Source: Micrococcales bacterium
GTDB lineage: Bacteria > Actinomycetota > Actinomycetes > Actinomycetales > WQXJ01
DNA: 42,234 bases
Assembly: GCA_009784895.1 (NCBI GenBank)
Contig: WQXJ01000018.1
Coordinates: 1-42,234, forward strand
Direction of reading: 5' to 3'
A program made the translations under genes and the position numbers. Positions 16,679 through 24,553 of this stretch are shown piece after piece; position 1 is the first letter of the stretch, and every line of letters begins with the position of its first letter. The notes beneath the pieces are model-generated. The model was given only the letters and a program-made list of their open reading frames with translations. It was not told the origin of the DNA and searched no databases.

Positions 16679-16768
16679 CCTGGGCCAGTGGCTGGCAGTG
16701 AGAGTGAGCCTGGGTCAGTGCCTGGCCGTGAGAGTGAGCCTGGGCCAGTGGCGGCCGCGAGGCTGAGG
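16679..16768 (+). repeat. Three 30-bp tandem repeats in a 299-bp intergenic stretch
   Basis: Units beginning at 16679, 16709 and 16739 share CCTGGGCCAGTG and GTGAGAGTGAG; the third is more degenerate. They lie between the CoA-transferase and the DUF6350 gene. Open frames through this stretch on both strands are low in complexity and have no ribosome site, so no gene is called. Confidence 0.75.
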
Positions 16769-16893
16769 TTTGGCACATTCAGCAGGCTCGACTGGCAATT
16801 GCTCAGTGCCGGAGCCTGCCGGGCCGGGGCGCTGGCCACTGAAAGCGCCGCCAACCGCGCGGCATCCAACCGCCCGGCCGCTGATGCGCCACC

Positions 16894-18123
16894 ATGGTGG
16901 CAGTTATGAATGCGTCTTCCCAAACCATGCCCGCCGCCCGGGCCACTTACGGGGTTTTGCCTTGGGTCTCCGGCCTGTTGGCCGGGGTTCAGGCCGCCCT
17001 GCTGAGCTGGATTTGTGTGGCGGTGCCGGCCGTGGCCGTGTTCGTCTCGACCGCCGAGGCCCGCATCAACGACGGCGTTTCCTGGCTTGACGCCAGCCGG
17101 CTTGGTTCGTCGTTGTGGCTAGTTGGCCACGGCGGTTGGGCCCACATTTCTTCTGGCCCAAGGGCTGGGGTGGTGTCACTGGCGCCCCTGGGGATGGCCT
17201 TGATTTCCGTGCTTGCCTGCAAAGCCCTGTCAAAGGTCGCCACTTCCAATGGATGGTGGCTGGTTGGGTTTGGCACGCTTGGCTTTGTGCTGGTGACCGC
17301 CGTAGTTGGCTATGTCATGGCCAGCCAAGCCCGCGCTTCTGTCGGGGTCGCCCTGCCGACTGCTGCAGTCACCGCGCTGGTCGGTTTCATCTGGGGCAAC
17401 GCACCCGCCGGCAACGGCAGGCTGCTTGGGCCCCTGCGGGCACCGATGGCCAGGCTGCCGGAAATCGCTACCGCCTTTCGCGCTGCCGGTCTGGCTTTCG
17501 CGGTGATGCTGGCTGGCGCCGCCGTTGTCACACTGGCCTGGTCCATTGGCGGCGGCAACTCGTTCAGGACCATTTTTGCCTCCCTCGAGCCGGGCGGCTT
17601 GGGTGGCCTTGTGCTGGCCCTGCTGGCCGCCGCGCTGGCCCCGAACCTGCTGACCTACGCCCTGGCCTATCTGGCTGGCCCCGGATTCATGGTCGGGGAA
17701 GGCACTGCCTTTACCGTCATCCAGACGTCGGGGGGCCCCATGCCGGCTATTCCGATTCTTGGCCTGCTACCACAAACCGACCCACCTTGGGCGGCCAGAG
17801 GGTTGGTGTTGGTCCCAGTTGCGGCCGGACTCTTGGCCGGATGGCTGATCAGCCGCCGTTTGGCAGACGGAGCCTGGTGGCGGCGGGGGTTGACCGCACT
17901 GGTCACGGCAGGCGTGACTGCCGGTTGGGCCTCGGCGCTGGTTGTTTTGACTAGCGGTTCGATTGGCCCGGGCCGAATGGCATCGGTTGGGGCGGCGGCC
18001 GGTCCGGTGGCGGCAGCAGTAGCGGCCGAGGTCGCGGCCGGGGCCCTTCTAGGCGCACTCTTGCTGCCCCAGGCCAAGCGGATTTGGCGCTTTGCCACCA
18101 AGCGCCTCGGCCTGCGCCAGTAG
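16894..18123 (+). CDS. PerM/DUF6350-like integral membrane protein
   Basis: This 409-residue, very hydrophobic protein has roughly nine to ten predicted membrane segments. The opening is VLPWVSGLLAGVQAALLSW, with later stretches such as GLGGLVLALLAAALAPNLLT and a conserved-looking GPGFMVGEGTAFTVIQ loop. It matches the actinobacterial DUF6350 family, which includes mycobacterial PerM, linked to cell division. Genes of this family are commonly found immediately before purN-purH, as here apart from the inserted reverse-strand gene. The start may be ATG 16894 or ATG 16906; no good ribosome site distinguishes them. A transposase remnant abuts its 3' end. Confidence 0.85.
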   Translation: MVAVMNASSQTMPAARATYGVLPWVSGLLAGVQAALLSWICVAVPAVAVFVSTAEARINDGVSWLDASRLGSSLWLVGHGGWAHISSGPRAGVVSLAPLGMALISVLACKALSKVATSNGWWLVGFGTLGFVLVTAVVGYVMASQARASVGVALPTAAVTALVGFIWGNAPAGNGRLLGPLRAPMARLPEIATAFRAAGLAFAVMLAGAAVVTLAWSIGGGNSFRTIFASLEPGGLGGLVLALLAAALAPNLLTYALAYLAGPGFMVGEGTAFTVIQTSGGPMPAIPILGLLPQTDPPWAARGLVLVPVAAGLLAGWLISRRLADGAWWRRGLTALVTAGVTAGWASALVVLTSGSIGPGRMASVGAAAGPVAAAVAAEVAAGALLGALLLPQAKRIWRFATKRLGLRQ

Positions 18124-18139
18124 CCCCTTTGTTACGACA

Positions 18140-18259
18140 CCGAGTCTGGTCGTTCGCTGAACCCACGTGGCGGACGATCCGGCGTTTACCATCGACTGAC
18201 TCGGCGATCTGAACTGCTGTCGCACCAGGCGCGGTCCGCACCCTCCGCAGCCATGCCAT
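18140..18259 (-). pseudogene. N-terminal remnant of an IS1634-type transposase
   Basis: Read on the minus strand from the ATG at 18259, the sequence gives MAWLRRVRTAPGATAVQI, then GKRRIVRHVGSANDQT. This is the characteristic start of IS1634-family (IS4-like) transposases (MAxVRxVxTASGATAVQ...HxGSA). The match stops after about 40 residues near 18140, and the frame then runs into the DUF6350 gene, so the catalytic DDE domain is missing. It is a dead fragment of an insertion sequence beside the DUF6350 stop codon. The hairpin at 18268-18292 would lie just upstream of its start. Confidence 0.7.
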
Positions 18260-18267
18260 TGTCACAT

Positions 18268-18292
18268 CTTAGTGCCTTTTTCGGGCACTAAG
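18268..18292. repeat. 9-bp inverted repeat, possible insertion-sequence end
   Basis: CTTAGTGCC and GGCACTAAG are perfect complements around TTTTTCG. The site lies 9 bp upstream of the transposase remnant's ATG. It may be the terminal or promoter-proximal inverted repeat of the decayed element. The rest of 18124-18427 shows nothing else convincing. Confidence 0.5.
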
Positions 18293-18427
18293 ACCAAGCA
18301 TCACTCCAGGTCACAGCGTTACAAGTGTTTGAAATGGCCCAAGTCAACCTAAACATGACACAACTCGGGTGCGACAACGAGGCCTGGCATGACAAGCCGG
18401 CCCTCGCTCGCTGAAATGGCGCTCGGG

Positions 18428-19423
18428 CTAGCGGCCAGGTCGGAGTAGGTCGGTGATCCGGCTCTGGGTGTCGTTGTTTAGTTGCTCAGTACAGGCGTCG
18501 CGATCGCTTACCGTTTGAGCCTGGCTTTGGCACTGCTCGTAGGCCCAGCGTTCGGGCCAGGTCGCTATCACGCCGGCTCCGACCAGCGCGAACAGAATCG
18601 TCATGGCCAAGGACATGGAGAAAAACAGAATCGTGCCTTGCGCCAGTGGGGTCCGGGTGGCCTTGACCAGCCCACGAATGGCCAGGATGGCGGTGACGAC
18701 GAGTAGTCCGATTCCCAGGACCGGCCAGGGTAGGGACATCGACATGGCCAAAGCCGCGCCGGCCAGGGCACCCATGCAGTAGAAGACCAAACGGTTTACC
18801 CGCATCAGCTGTTCGCGGTCCTGTTTGGGTAGGGCTTGGATTTCTTTGGCTAGGCGGGCTCGGCGGGCGGCGCGGCTTTCCCTGGCCGGTTTCTTTGGGC
18901 TGCCAGCCCGGGCATTGGGATCGTACTGAGGTGGCTGGCCGCCGGCACCAGGCTGCTGGCCGGCGTGACCCGGCGGGGGGTAGCCGTAGGGGTACGGCGG
19001 ATGGGGTGGGTTTTGGCCAGTGCCATCGGGCGGGGGCCATTGATAGGGCACTTGGCCGGGCGGAGGCTGCCAACGGCCGGCTGGCTGGACGGCAGATGGC
19101 GGCTGGTCGCCCGGGTTTGTGTGGCTCGGTGGATTGGGCTCCTGGCCGGGCGGAGGTTGCCAATGGCCGGCTGGCTGGACGGCAGATGGCGGCTGGTCGC
19201 CCGGGTTTGTGTGGCTCGGTGGATTGGGCACCTGGCCGGGCGGGGCGGAAATGAACGCGTCATCGGCTGGCTCGGCCGGCACTGAATCCGAAGCGGGTCC
19301 TGTTGGCTCGGCCGGCACTGAATCCGAAGCGGGTCCTGTTGGCTCGGCCGGCTGCGGGGCAACCGGGGGCTCGGCGGGGTCAGCCGGCCCACCTGGGGGC
19401 GTTGGCACCGACCGATCCGACAC
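18428..19423 (-). CDS. Proline-rich repeat protein with three membrane segments
   Basis: This protein of about 331 residues is not matched to a named family. Residues 1-190 are Pro/Gly/Gln-rich and disordered. They contain PAEPTGPASDSV twice (36-bp DNA units) and a 30-residue unit beginning PNPPSHTNPGDQPPSAVQPA twice (90-bp units). A basic segment (ESRAARRARLAKEIQALP) follows, then three membrane spans: VFYCMGALAGAALAMSMSL, VLGIGLLVVTAILAIRGLV and FFSMSLAMTILFALVGAGVI. The short polar tail contains two cysteines. A cytoplasmic proline-rich arm on a small membrane anchor is the simplest topology. The start is uncertain: GTG 19423 is directly after GAGGGG, and GTG 19408 is an alternative. The frame stays open further upstream only antisense to purN. 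Confidence 0.65.
   Translation of the reverse strand: MSDRSVPTPPGGPADPAEPPVAPQPAEPTGPASDSVPAEPTGPASDSVPAEPADDAFISAPPGQVPNPPSHTNPGDQPPSAVQPAGHWQPPPGQEPNPPSHTNPGDQPPSAVQPAGRWQPPPGQVPYQWPPPDGTGQNPPHPPYPYGYPPPGHAGQQPGAGGQPPQYDPNARAGSPKKPARESRAARRARLAKEIQALPKQDREQLMRVNRLVFYCMGALAGAALAMSMSLPWPVLGIGLLVVTAILAIRGLVKATRTPLAQGTILFFSMSLAMTILFALVGAGVIATWPERWAYEQCQSQAQTVSDRDACTEQLNNDTQSRITDLLRPGR
19051..19245. repeat. 90-bp tandem repeats within the proline-rich gene
   Basis: Units 19051-19140 and 19141-19230 differ at only a few positions; a third partial unit starts at 19231. The length is 30 codons, so the protein frame is kept. Repeat number could vary between strains. Confidence 0.9.
19271..19342. 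repeat. 36-bp tandem repeats within the proline-rich gene
   Basis: CTCGGCCGGCACTGAATCCG begins units at 19271 and 19307, with a partial third at 19343. The unit is 12 codons and encodes PAEPTGPASDSV on the minus strand. Confidence 0.9.
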
Positions 19424-19532
19424 CCCTCTATTGTGGCCGTTCGCCGGCTGGCTTGCGAATCCCTGGCCCGTGGGGTTGCGCCGGAAGCACCAACCCACAG
19501 GCGCCCAGTGGCGCGGGGACCAATTGCCGGTA

Positions 19533-20129
19533 ATGTTGGGCGGCGTGAGCTTCACGGCAGTAGTGCTGGCCTCTGGCACAGGAACCTTGGCGCAAGCCCT
19601 GATAGACGCGCAGATTGACGGCCGGCTCGAAGCCCGGGTTGTGGCCGTGGGGGCCGACCGAATTGCCCCGGTCCTGGATATCGCCCGGGCGGCGGGCCTG
19701 GCCACCTTCACCGTTTTGCCCAAGGACTTTGAGGATCGTTCCACCTGGAATAGGGCCATGACCTCAGCCGTGGCGGCCTTCGAGCCGGACCTTGTGGTTA
19801 GCGCCGGTTTCATGCGGATATTGGGCCCGGAGTTCTTAGAGCGATTCGGCGACAGAACGATTAATACCCACCCGTCACTGTTGCCGATGTTCCCCGGCGC
19901 GCACGCAGTGGTGGACGCCATGGCGGCCGGAGCCAAGGTGACAGGTTGCACAGTCCACAAGATCGATGCGGGGGTCGATACGGGCCCGGTTTTGGCCCAG
20001 CGCATGGTGCCGGTGGAAAAGGCGGACACTGTCGAGACACTTCATGAACGCATCAAGATTCAAGAACGATCCATGCTGGTCGAAGTGGTCAACCGCCTGG
20101 CCAGCGGCCGCCTAGTCCTGCCTCAGTGA
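19533..20129 (+). CDS. purN: Phosphoribosylglycinamide formyltransferase (GART)
   Basis: This is a 198-residue cytoplasmic enzyme of purine synthesis, transferring formyl from 10-formyl-THF to GAR. Seen are the substrate loop ASGTGTLAQAL near residue 14, the catalytic region INTHPSLLPMFPGAHAVVDA (N, H of the NxH pair) and the catalytic Asp loop HKIDAGVDTGPVLAQ. SGTGT replaces the more usual SGxGSN, a modest deviation. ATG 19533 was chosen because it begins at MLGGVSFTAVVLASG; GTG 19545 is possible, and neither has a strong ribosome site. The gene is divergent from the proline-rich membrane gene and lies 91 bp before purH. Confidence 0.93.
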   Translation: MLGGVSFTAVVLASGTGTLAQALIDAQIDGRLEARVVAVGADRIAPVLDIARAAGLATFTVLPKDFEDRSTWNRAMTSAVAAFEPDLVVSAGFMRILGPEFLERFGDRTINTHPSLLPMFPGAHAVVDAMAAGAKVTGCTVHKIDAGVDTGPVLAQRMVPVEKADTVETLHERIKIQERSMLVEVVNRLASGRLVLPQ

Positions 20130-20220
20130 GACGGGCTAACATCTCCGGGAGACGTTCTTCGCCTCGCCCCGCATCTCGTTCGTACCCTTGGTAAGACCAA
20201 ACGAAAGGCAAAACCTACCT

Positions 20221-21885
20221 ATGTCGACTGACTCGCGCCGCCCAATCCGCCGGGCTCTGGTCTCGGTTTACGACAAGACCGGGCTTGAAGACCTGGCCAA
20301 GGCCTTACACGGCTGCGGAGTCGAGATCGTTTCGACCGGTTCGACCGCCGCGGTGATTGCCGGCGCCGGCCTGCCTGTGGTAGAGGTCAGCCAATTGACT
20401 GGCTTCCCCGAGTGCCTCGATGGTCGCGTCAAAACCCTGCACCCAAAGGTTCACGCCGGGATTCTGGCGGATTTGCGCCAAGCCGACCACGCCAGTCAGT
20501 TGGAGGAACTGGGAGTGCAGCCATTCGACTTGGTCGTGGTCAATCTCTACCCCTTCACCGCCACTGTCGCCGCTGGTGCGGCGACAGATGAGTGCGTAGA
20601 ACAAATCGATATTGGCGGGCCATCAATGGTCCGGGCCGCCGCCAAGAATCATCCGTCGGTGGCTGTAGTGACCAGCCCAGAGCGCTATGACCAGGTCATT
20701 CGCGCCGCAAAAGAGGGTGGTTTCAACCTGTCCGAGCGTCAGGAGCTGGCCCGCGATGCCTTCATCCACACGGCTGACTACGACGTCGCCGTGGCCACAT
20801 GGATGAGCCAGGAGTTGGCGCCCGATGACGGCCCTGCGGTTTGGCGCGGTGCCACCTATCGGCGTTTACGCCAGTTGCGATATGGCGAAAACCCGCATCA
20901 AGCGGCCGCCGTCTACGCCGAGGTGTCACCGGGCTTTGCCCTGTCGCAGGTTTCTGGCGGGCAAGGCCCGCCAGAAACCAAGCCGGGTCTCAAGCCAACT
21001 CGCGCGCCGGCGGACGGGCCGCTTGATGCTTCGTCCGGTACTGGGCTGGCCGGAGCGGTTCAGCTAGGCGGCAAGGCAATGAGCTACAACAACTACCAGG
21101 ACGCCGAGGCCGCCTGGCGGGCTGCGCTTGATTTCGACGCCCCAGCCGTGGCAGTGGTCAAACACGCCAACCCCTGCGGCATTGCCGAAGGGGCCTGTAT
21201 TGCCGAAGCCCACGCCAAGGCCCACGCCTGCGACTCAAAGAGTGCCTATGGCGGTGTTATCGCGGCCAACCGGCCGGTCAGCTTGGCCATGGCCGAGCAG
21301 GTGGCCCCGGTTTTCACCGAGGTGATCGTGGCACCGGACTTTGAAGCCGGCGCCCTGGAGAAGCTCCAAACCAAGAAGAACCTGCGGATCTTGAAACTGG
21401 CGCCGACCCAACCGCCTACTTGGGAAACCAGAGCCGTCAGTGGCGGTTTGCTGGTCCAGGCCCGGGACGTTTTCCAAGCCCCGGGCGACGATCCGGCCAA
21501 CTGGCGTCTGGTCGCGGGCCAGGCTGCCAGCGATCAGACCTTGGCTGATTTGGTTTTCGCCTGGAAAGCCTGCCGGGCGGTGAAGTCCAACGCCATCTTG
21601 CTGGCAGCAGATGGCGCCTCGGTTGGGATTGGCATGGGCCAGGTCAACCGGGTCGATTCGGTCGAATTGGCCGTCAGGCGGGCTGGTGCGGAAAGGGCCA
21701 GAGGCGCTGTGGCGGCATCGGACGCTTTCTTCCCCTTTGCCGACGGCCTAGAACTGCTGGTCGAGGCCGGGGTCACAGCGGTGGTCGAGCCGGGCGGCTC
21801 GATTCGCGACGCCGAGGTGATCGAGGCGGCCCAGGCCGCTGGGCTAAGCCTGTACTTCACCGGTTCGCGCCACTTTTTCCACTAG
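20221..21885 (+). CDS. purH: Bifunctional AICAR formyltransferase / IMP cyclohydrolase
   Basis: This 554-residue enzyme catalyses the last two steps of IMP synthesis. The N-terminal MGS-like cyclohydrolase domain starts [20 protein letters not shown] and contains [14 protein letters not shown]. The transformylase domain has [24 protein letters not shown] and the C-terminal [14 protein letters not shown]. Between [14 protein letters not shown] and [10 protein letters not shown] lies an extra segment of roughly 35 residues, Gly/Pro-rich, not expected in the family. Its DNA contains a 14-bp perfect hairpin (20949-20979). The ATG at 20221 follows AAAGG. It probably forms an operon with purN. Confidence 0.95.
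   Translation: MSTDSRRPIRRALVSVYDKTGLEDLAKALHGCGVEIVSTGSTAAVIAGAGLPVVEVSQLTGFPECLDGRVKTLHPKVHAGILADLRQADHASQLEELGVQPFDLVVVNLYPFTATVAAGAATDECVEQIDIGGPSMVRAAAKNHPSVAVVTSPERYDQVIRAAKEGGFNLSERQELARDAFIHTADYDVAVATWMSQELAPDDGPAVWRGATYRRLRQLRYGENPHQAAAVYAEVSPGFALSQVSGGQGPPETKPGLKPTRAPADGPLDASSGTGLAGAVQLGGKAMSYNNYQDAEAAWRAALDFDAPAVAVVKHANPCGIAEGACIAEAHAKAHACDSKSAYGGVIAANRPVSLAMAEQVAPVFTEVIVAPDFEAGALEKLQTKKNLRILKLAPTQPPTWETRAVSGGLLVQARDVFQAPGDDPANWRLVAGQAASDQTLADLVFAWKACRAVKSNAILLAADGASVGIGMGQVNRVDSVELAVRRAGAERARGAVAASDAFFPFADGLELLVEAGVTAVVEPGGSIRDAEVIEAAQAAGLSLYFTGSRHFFH
20949..20979 (+). repeat. 14-bp perfect inverted repeat inside purH
   Basis: GGTTTCTGGCGGGC and GCCCGCCAGAAACC flank the 3-nt loop AAG. 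It lies in the part of purH that encodes a non-conserved insert, so it may be the core of a small palindromic element inserted in frame. Confidence 0.85.
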
Positions 21886-21934
21886 GAGCCTGGCCGGGCC
21901 TGGCGGGCCAAGTCCACCGCCAAAAAGCGGCTCT

Positions 21935-21967
21935 GATTCTGCTCGATGGCATCAAAGTGACAGAATC
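21935..21967. promoter_or_regulatory. Spaced inverted repeat upstream of mdh
   Basis: GATTCTG (21935-21941) and CAGAATC (21961-21967) are complementary arms 19 bp apart, in the 147-bp purH-mdh gap and about 65 bp before the mdh ATG. A regulator site or weak hairpin is possible; no promoter boxes were assigned. Confidence 0.3.
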
Positions 21968-22032
21968 AAAAGTGGTCGAAGACTGATAGCGTGAGAGGTG
22001 AGATCAATCTTCGCTGCGAAGGAGCAAGCACT

Positions 22033-23022
22033 ATGACCAAAGCCCCTGTCAAAGTCGCCGTTACCGGTGCCGCTGGCCAGATCTGTTACAACATGTTGTT
22101 CCGAATTGGTTCGGGTCAGTTGTTGGGGCCGGATCAACCAGTTGAACTGCGCCTACTCGAAATCACCCCGGCTCTAAAGGCCCTCGAAGGCGTGGCCATG
22201 GAGTTGGACGATTGTGCATTCCCGCTATTGAGCAACATCGTTATGGGCGACGACCCGACCAAGGTGTTTGACGGTGCCAACATCGCCTTGTTGGTCGGTG
22301 CGCGTCCGCGCGGTCCTGGCATGGAGCGCGGCGACCTGCTGAGCGCCAACGGCGCCATTTTCACCGCCCAGGGCAAGGCCCTGAACGACGTGGCCGCCAG
22401 CGACATTCGCGTTTGCGTGACCGGCAACCCGGCCAACACCAACGCCTTGATCGCGATGTCCAACGCCCCGGACATCCCCGATGCCCGCTTTACCGCTCTG
22501 ACCAGGTTGGATCACGACCGCGCCATCAACCAGCTGGCCGCCAAACTGGACGTTCCGGTCACCGCCATCAAGAAGATGACGATTTGGGGCAACCATTCCT
22601 CGACCCAGTACCCCGACCTGTTCCACTGCGAGGTCAACGGCAAGCAGGCCGCGGCCGAGATTGGCGACCAAGCCTGGTTGGCCGACACCTACATCCCGAC
22701 TGTAGCCAAGCGTGGCGCCGCCATTATTGACGCGCGCGGCTTGAGCTCGGCCGCCTCGGCCGGCAACGCCACTATCTCTCACACCCGCGATTGGCTGCAG
22801 GGCAGCCCCGCTGGTGACTGGGTATCAATGGCGGTTCCTTCGGATGGCTCCTATGGCGTAGCCAAAGGCATCATCAGCTCCTTCCCCATCACCACCAAGG
22901 CCGGCGAATGGTCTGTCGTTCAAGGCCTCGAGATCGACGCCTTCTCGCAGTCCAAGATCGACGCCTCAGTGGCAGAGCTGGTCGAAGAGCGCGACGCAGT
23001 CAAGGAGCTGGGCCTGATCTAG
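22033..23022 (+). CDS. mdh: Malate dehydrogenase, NAD-dependent
   Basis: This 329-residue cytoplasmic enzyme interconverts malate and oxaloacetate. The nucleotide loop is [16 protein letters not shown], the substrate loop [15 protein letters not shown] carries the catalytic-site arginines, and the catalytic pair is RLDHDR and [12 protein letters not shown]. This is the long-loop MDH type of actinobacteria (TGAAGQI family). GAAGGAG lies about 9 nt upstream of the ATG at 22033; an earlier frame start (21991) is ruled out by the absence of family residues. It sits between purH and icd, and a strongly folded element begins 5 bp past its stop. Confidence 0.95.
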   Translation: MTKAPVKVAVTGAAGQICYNMLFRIGSGQLLGPDQPVELRLLEITPALKALEGVAMELDDCAFPLLSNIVMGDDPTKVFDGANIALLVGARPRGPGMERGDLLSANGAIFTAQGKALNDVAASDIRVCVTGNPANTNALIAMSNAPDIPDARFTALTRLDHDRAINQLAAKLDVPVTAIKKMTIWGNHSSTQYPDLFHCEVNGKQAAAEIGDQAWLADTYIPTVAKRGAAIIDARGLSSAASAGNATISHTRDWLQGSPAGDWVSMAVPSDGSYGVAKGIISSFPITTKAGEWSVVQGLEIDAFSQSKIDASVAELVEERDAVKELGLI

Positions 23023-23027
23023 ACATC

Positions 23028-23157
23028 GCCCAGACAAGGCGAGGGCCGGCATCGGGCACTAGACACGCAAGGCCAGGTGCCAACCCCCCGGGAAGAGTCC
23101 CGGAAGGCGGGTTAGGCGATGACCGGAAGGTCCGCCGATGCCGTCCCTCACCTGGGC
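23028..23157 (+). ncRNA. Predicted four-way-junction structured RNA between mdh and icd
   Basis: The closing helix pairs GAGGG-C-CGGCATCGG (23041-23055) with CCGATGCCG-T-CCCTC (23135-23149), 14 bp with one mismatch. It is extended outward by GCCCAG (23028-23033) with CTGGGC (23152-23157). Inside are three hairpins. P2 is GCAC/GTGC (23056-59 with 23077-80). P3 is AACCC/GGGTT (23082-86 with 23109-113), topped by CCGGGA-AGAG-TCCCGG (23088-23103). P4 is GACC-GGAA-GGTC (23121-23132). It does not fit the ZTP, TPP, SAM-I, glycine, c-di-GMP or SRP consensus as known to the annotator. It may be a leader regulating icd, a stabilising 3' end for mdh, or a small RNA. Orientation is assumed from the genes. 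Confidence 0.5.
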
Positions 23158-23250
23158 GGTCGCTCGAAACTGGAGTAATCTTGAGTTCGGACAAGCTGAC
23201 CGTCACACCAACAAGAACGTGTAGAAAAAAACAAGGCGAAAGGCAACTTC

Positions 23251-24468
23251 ATGGCGAAGATCAAGGTACTCGGCCCCGTCGTTGAGCTCGACGGAGACGA
23301 GATGACCCGCATCATGTGGCGTTTCATTAAGGACAGGTTGATCCTGCCTTATCTGGACATCGACTTGCGCTACTTCGATTTGTCAATGGAAAACCGCGAC
23401 GCCACCGACGACCAAGTCACCATCGACTCAGCCAACGCCATCAAGGAATTCGGCGTCGGCATCAAATGCGCCACCATCACAGCTGATGAGGCGCGGGTGC
23501 AGGAGTTCGGCCTGAAGAAGATGTGGAAGTCGCCCAACGGCACCATCCGCAACATCTTGGGCGGCGTGGTCTTCCGTGAGCCCATCATCGTGTCGAATGT
23601 GCCCCGTTTGGTGCCAAGCTGGAACAAGCCGATCGTGATTGGCCGCCACGCCTTTGGCGACCAATACAAGGCCACCGACTACCGGACGGACAAGCCCGGC
23701 CAGGTGATGTTGAGCTTCATACCAGACGACGGCTCCGCGCCGGCCGAGTTCGAGGTGGTTCGCCTGCCCGAGGGCGGCGGCGTGATTCAGGGCCAGTACA
23801 ACTTCATCGAGTCGATCAAGGACTTTGCCCGGGCCAGTTTTAGCTACGGTCTCAAGCGCAACTATCCGGTCTTCTTGTCGACCAAGAACACCATTCTGAA
23901 GAAGTATGACGGCGCGTTCAAAGACATTTTTGCCGCCATCTACCAAGACGAGTTCAAGGCCAGGTTCGAAGAAGCTGGTTTGACCTATGAGCACCGGCTG
24001 ATCGACGACATGGTGGCTTGCTGTCTGCGCTGGGAAGGCGGCTACCTGTGGGCCTGCAAGAACTACGACGGCGATGTCCAATCAGACACCGTGGCCCAGG
24101 GCTACGGCTCGCTTGGCCTGATGACCTCGGTTCTGATGACCCCGGACGGCAAGACGGTTGAGGCCGAGGCTGCTCACGGCACTGTTACCCGTCACTACAG
24201 GATGCATCAGCGCGGCCAGAAGACCTCGACCAACCCGATCGCGTCAATCTTCGCCTGGACGCGCGGGATAATGCACCGGGGCGAGTTGGACGGTACCCCC
24301 GAGGTTGTTGGCTTCTGCAACAATCTCGAGCAAGTCATCATCAACACCGTCGAAGGCGGCCAGATGACCAAGGATCTTTCCCGCTTGATCAGCCCGGATA
24401 CACCTTGGTTGACCACCGAAGAGTTCCTTGAGGTGCTCGACGAGGGCGTCAAGGCTCACTTGGCCTGA
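23251..24468 (+). CDS. icd: Isocitrate dehydrogenase, NADP-dependent, homodimeric
   Basis: This 405-residue TCA enzyme belongs to the eukaryotic-like dimeric NADP-IDH group. Signatures are [20 protein letters not shown] at the N-terminus, [20 protein letters not shown] with the substrate-binding SPNGT loop, the metal-binding [20 protein letters not shown], and [18 protein letters not shown] for the NADP site. It oxidises isocitrate to 2-oxoglutarate and supplies NADPH. CGAAAGG lies 7 nt before the ATG. It is preceded by 228 bp containing the predicted structured RNA, and converges on purU across a bidirectional hairpin. Confidence 0.96.
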   Translation: MAKIKVLGPVVELDGDEMTRIMWRFIKDRLILPYLDIDLRYFDLSMENRDATDDQVTIDSANAIKEFGVGIKCATITADEARVQEFGLKKMWKSPNGTIRNILGGVVFREPIIVSNVPRLVPSWNKPIVIGRHAFGDQYKATDYRTDKPGQVMLSFIPDDGSAPAEFEVVRLPEGGGVIQGQYNFIESIKDFARASFSYGLKRNYPVFLSTKNTILKKYDGAFKDIFAAIYQDEFKARFEEAGLTYEHRLIDDMVACCLRWEGGYLWACKNYDGDVQSDTVAQGYGSLGLMTSVLMTPDGKTVEAEAAHGTVTRHYRMHQRGQKTSTNPIASIFAWTRGIMHRGELDGTPEVVGFCNNLEQVIINTVEGGQMTKDLSRLISPDTPWLTTEEFLEVLDEGVKAHLA

Positions 24469-24484
24469 TAAGTCCATATCTGAA

Positions 24485-24525
24485 GGGTCGGCACCGGGCT
24501 GACAGCGACTCGCCCGGGCCGGCCC
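24485..24525. terminator. Hairpin between convergent icd and purU
   Basis: GGGTCGGC-A-CCGGGC (24485-24499) pairs with GCCCGGGCCGGCCC (24512-24525), 14 bp with a single bulged A and one G-U pair. It lies between two convergent genes, as expected of a shared terminator. No T-run is seen on either side. Confidence 0.7.
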
Positions 24526-24553
24526 TCAGCTTTGCCTAAGGCCGGCACCAGCT

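Noticed and set aside
16591..16923. Open frames of about 104-110 codons on both strands between the CoA-transferase and DUF6350 genes
   Set aside because: Low-complexity translations driven by 30-bp repeats, no ribosome site and no family resemblance; better explained as repeat-bearing intergenic DNA.
17115..17954. 279-codon plus-strand frame inside the DUF6350 gene
   Set aside because: Arginine/proline/tryptophan-rich shadow of a real membrane-protein frame, with no ribosome site or family match.
19051..19245. CRISPR-like regular repeats
   Set aside because: Direct 90-bp units without distinct spacers, in frame within a coding sequence; a coding tandem repeat.
19424..20029. Upstream extension of the proline-rich minus-strand gene to a 533-residue protein
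   Set aside because: The extra part is antisense to purN and has composition typical of a shadow frame; purN is a certain gene.
23041..23160. ZTP riboswitch or SRP RNA in the mdh-icd gap
   Set aside because: The CACCTGGGCGG and GACCGGAAGGTC stretches look similar, but the GTGACTGGCG half of the ZTP motif and the SRP core with GGAAGCAGC are absent.
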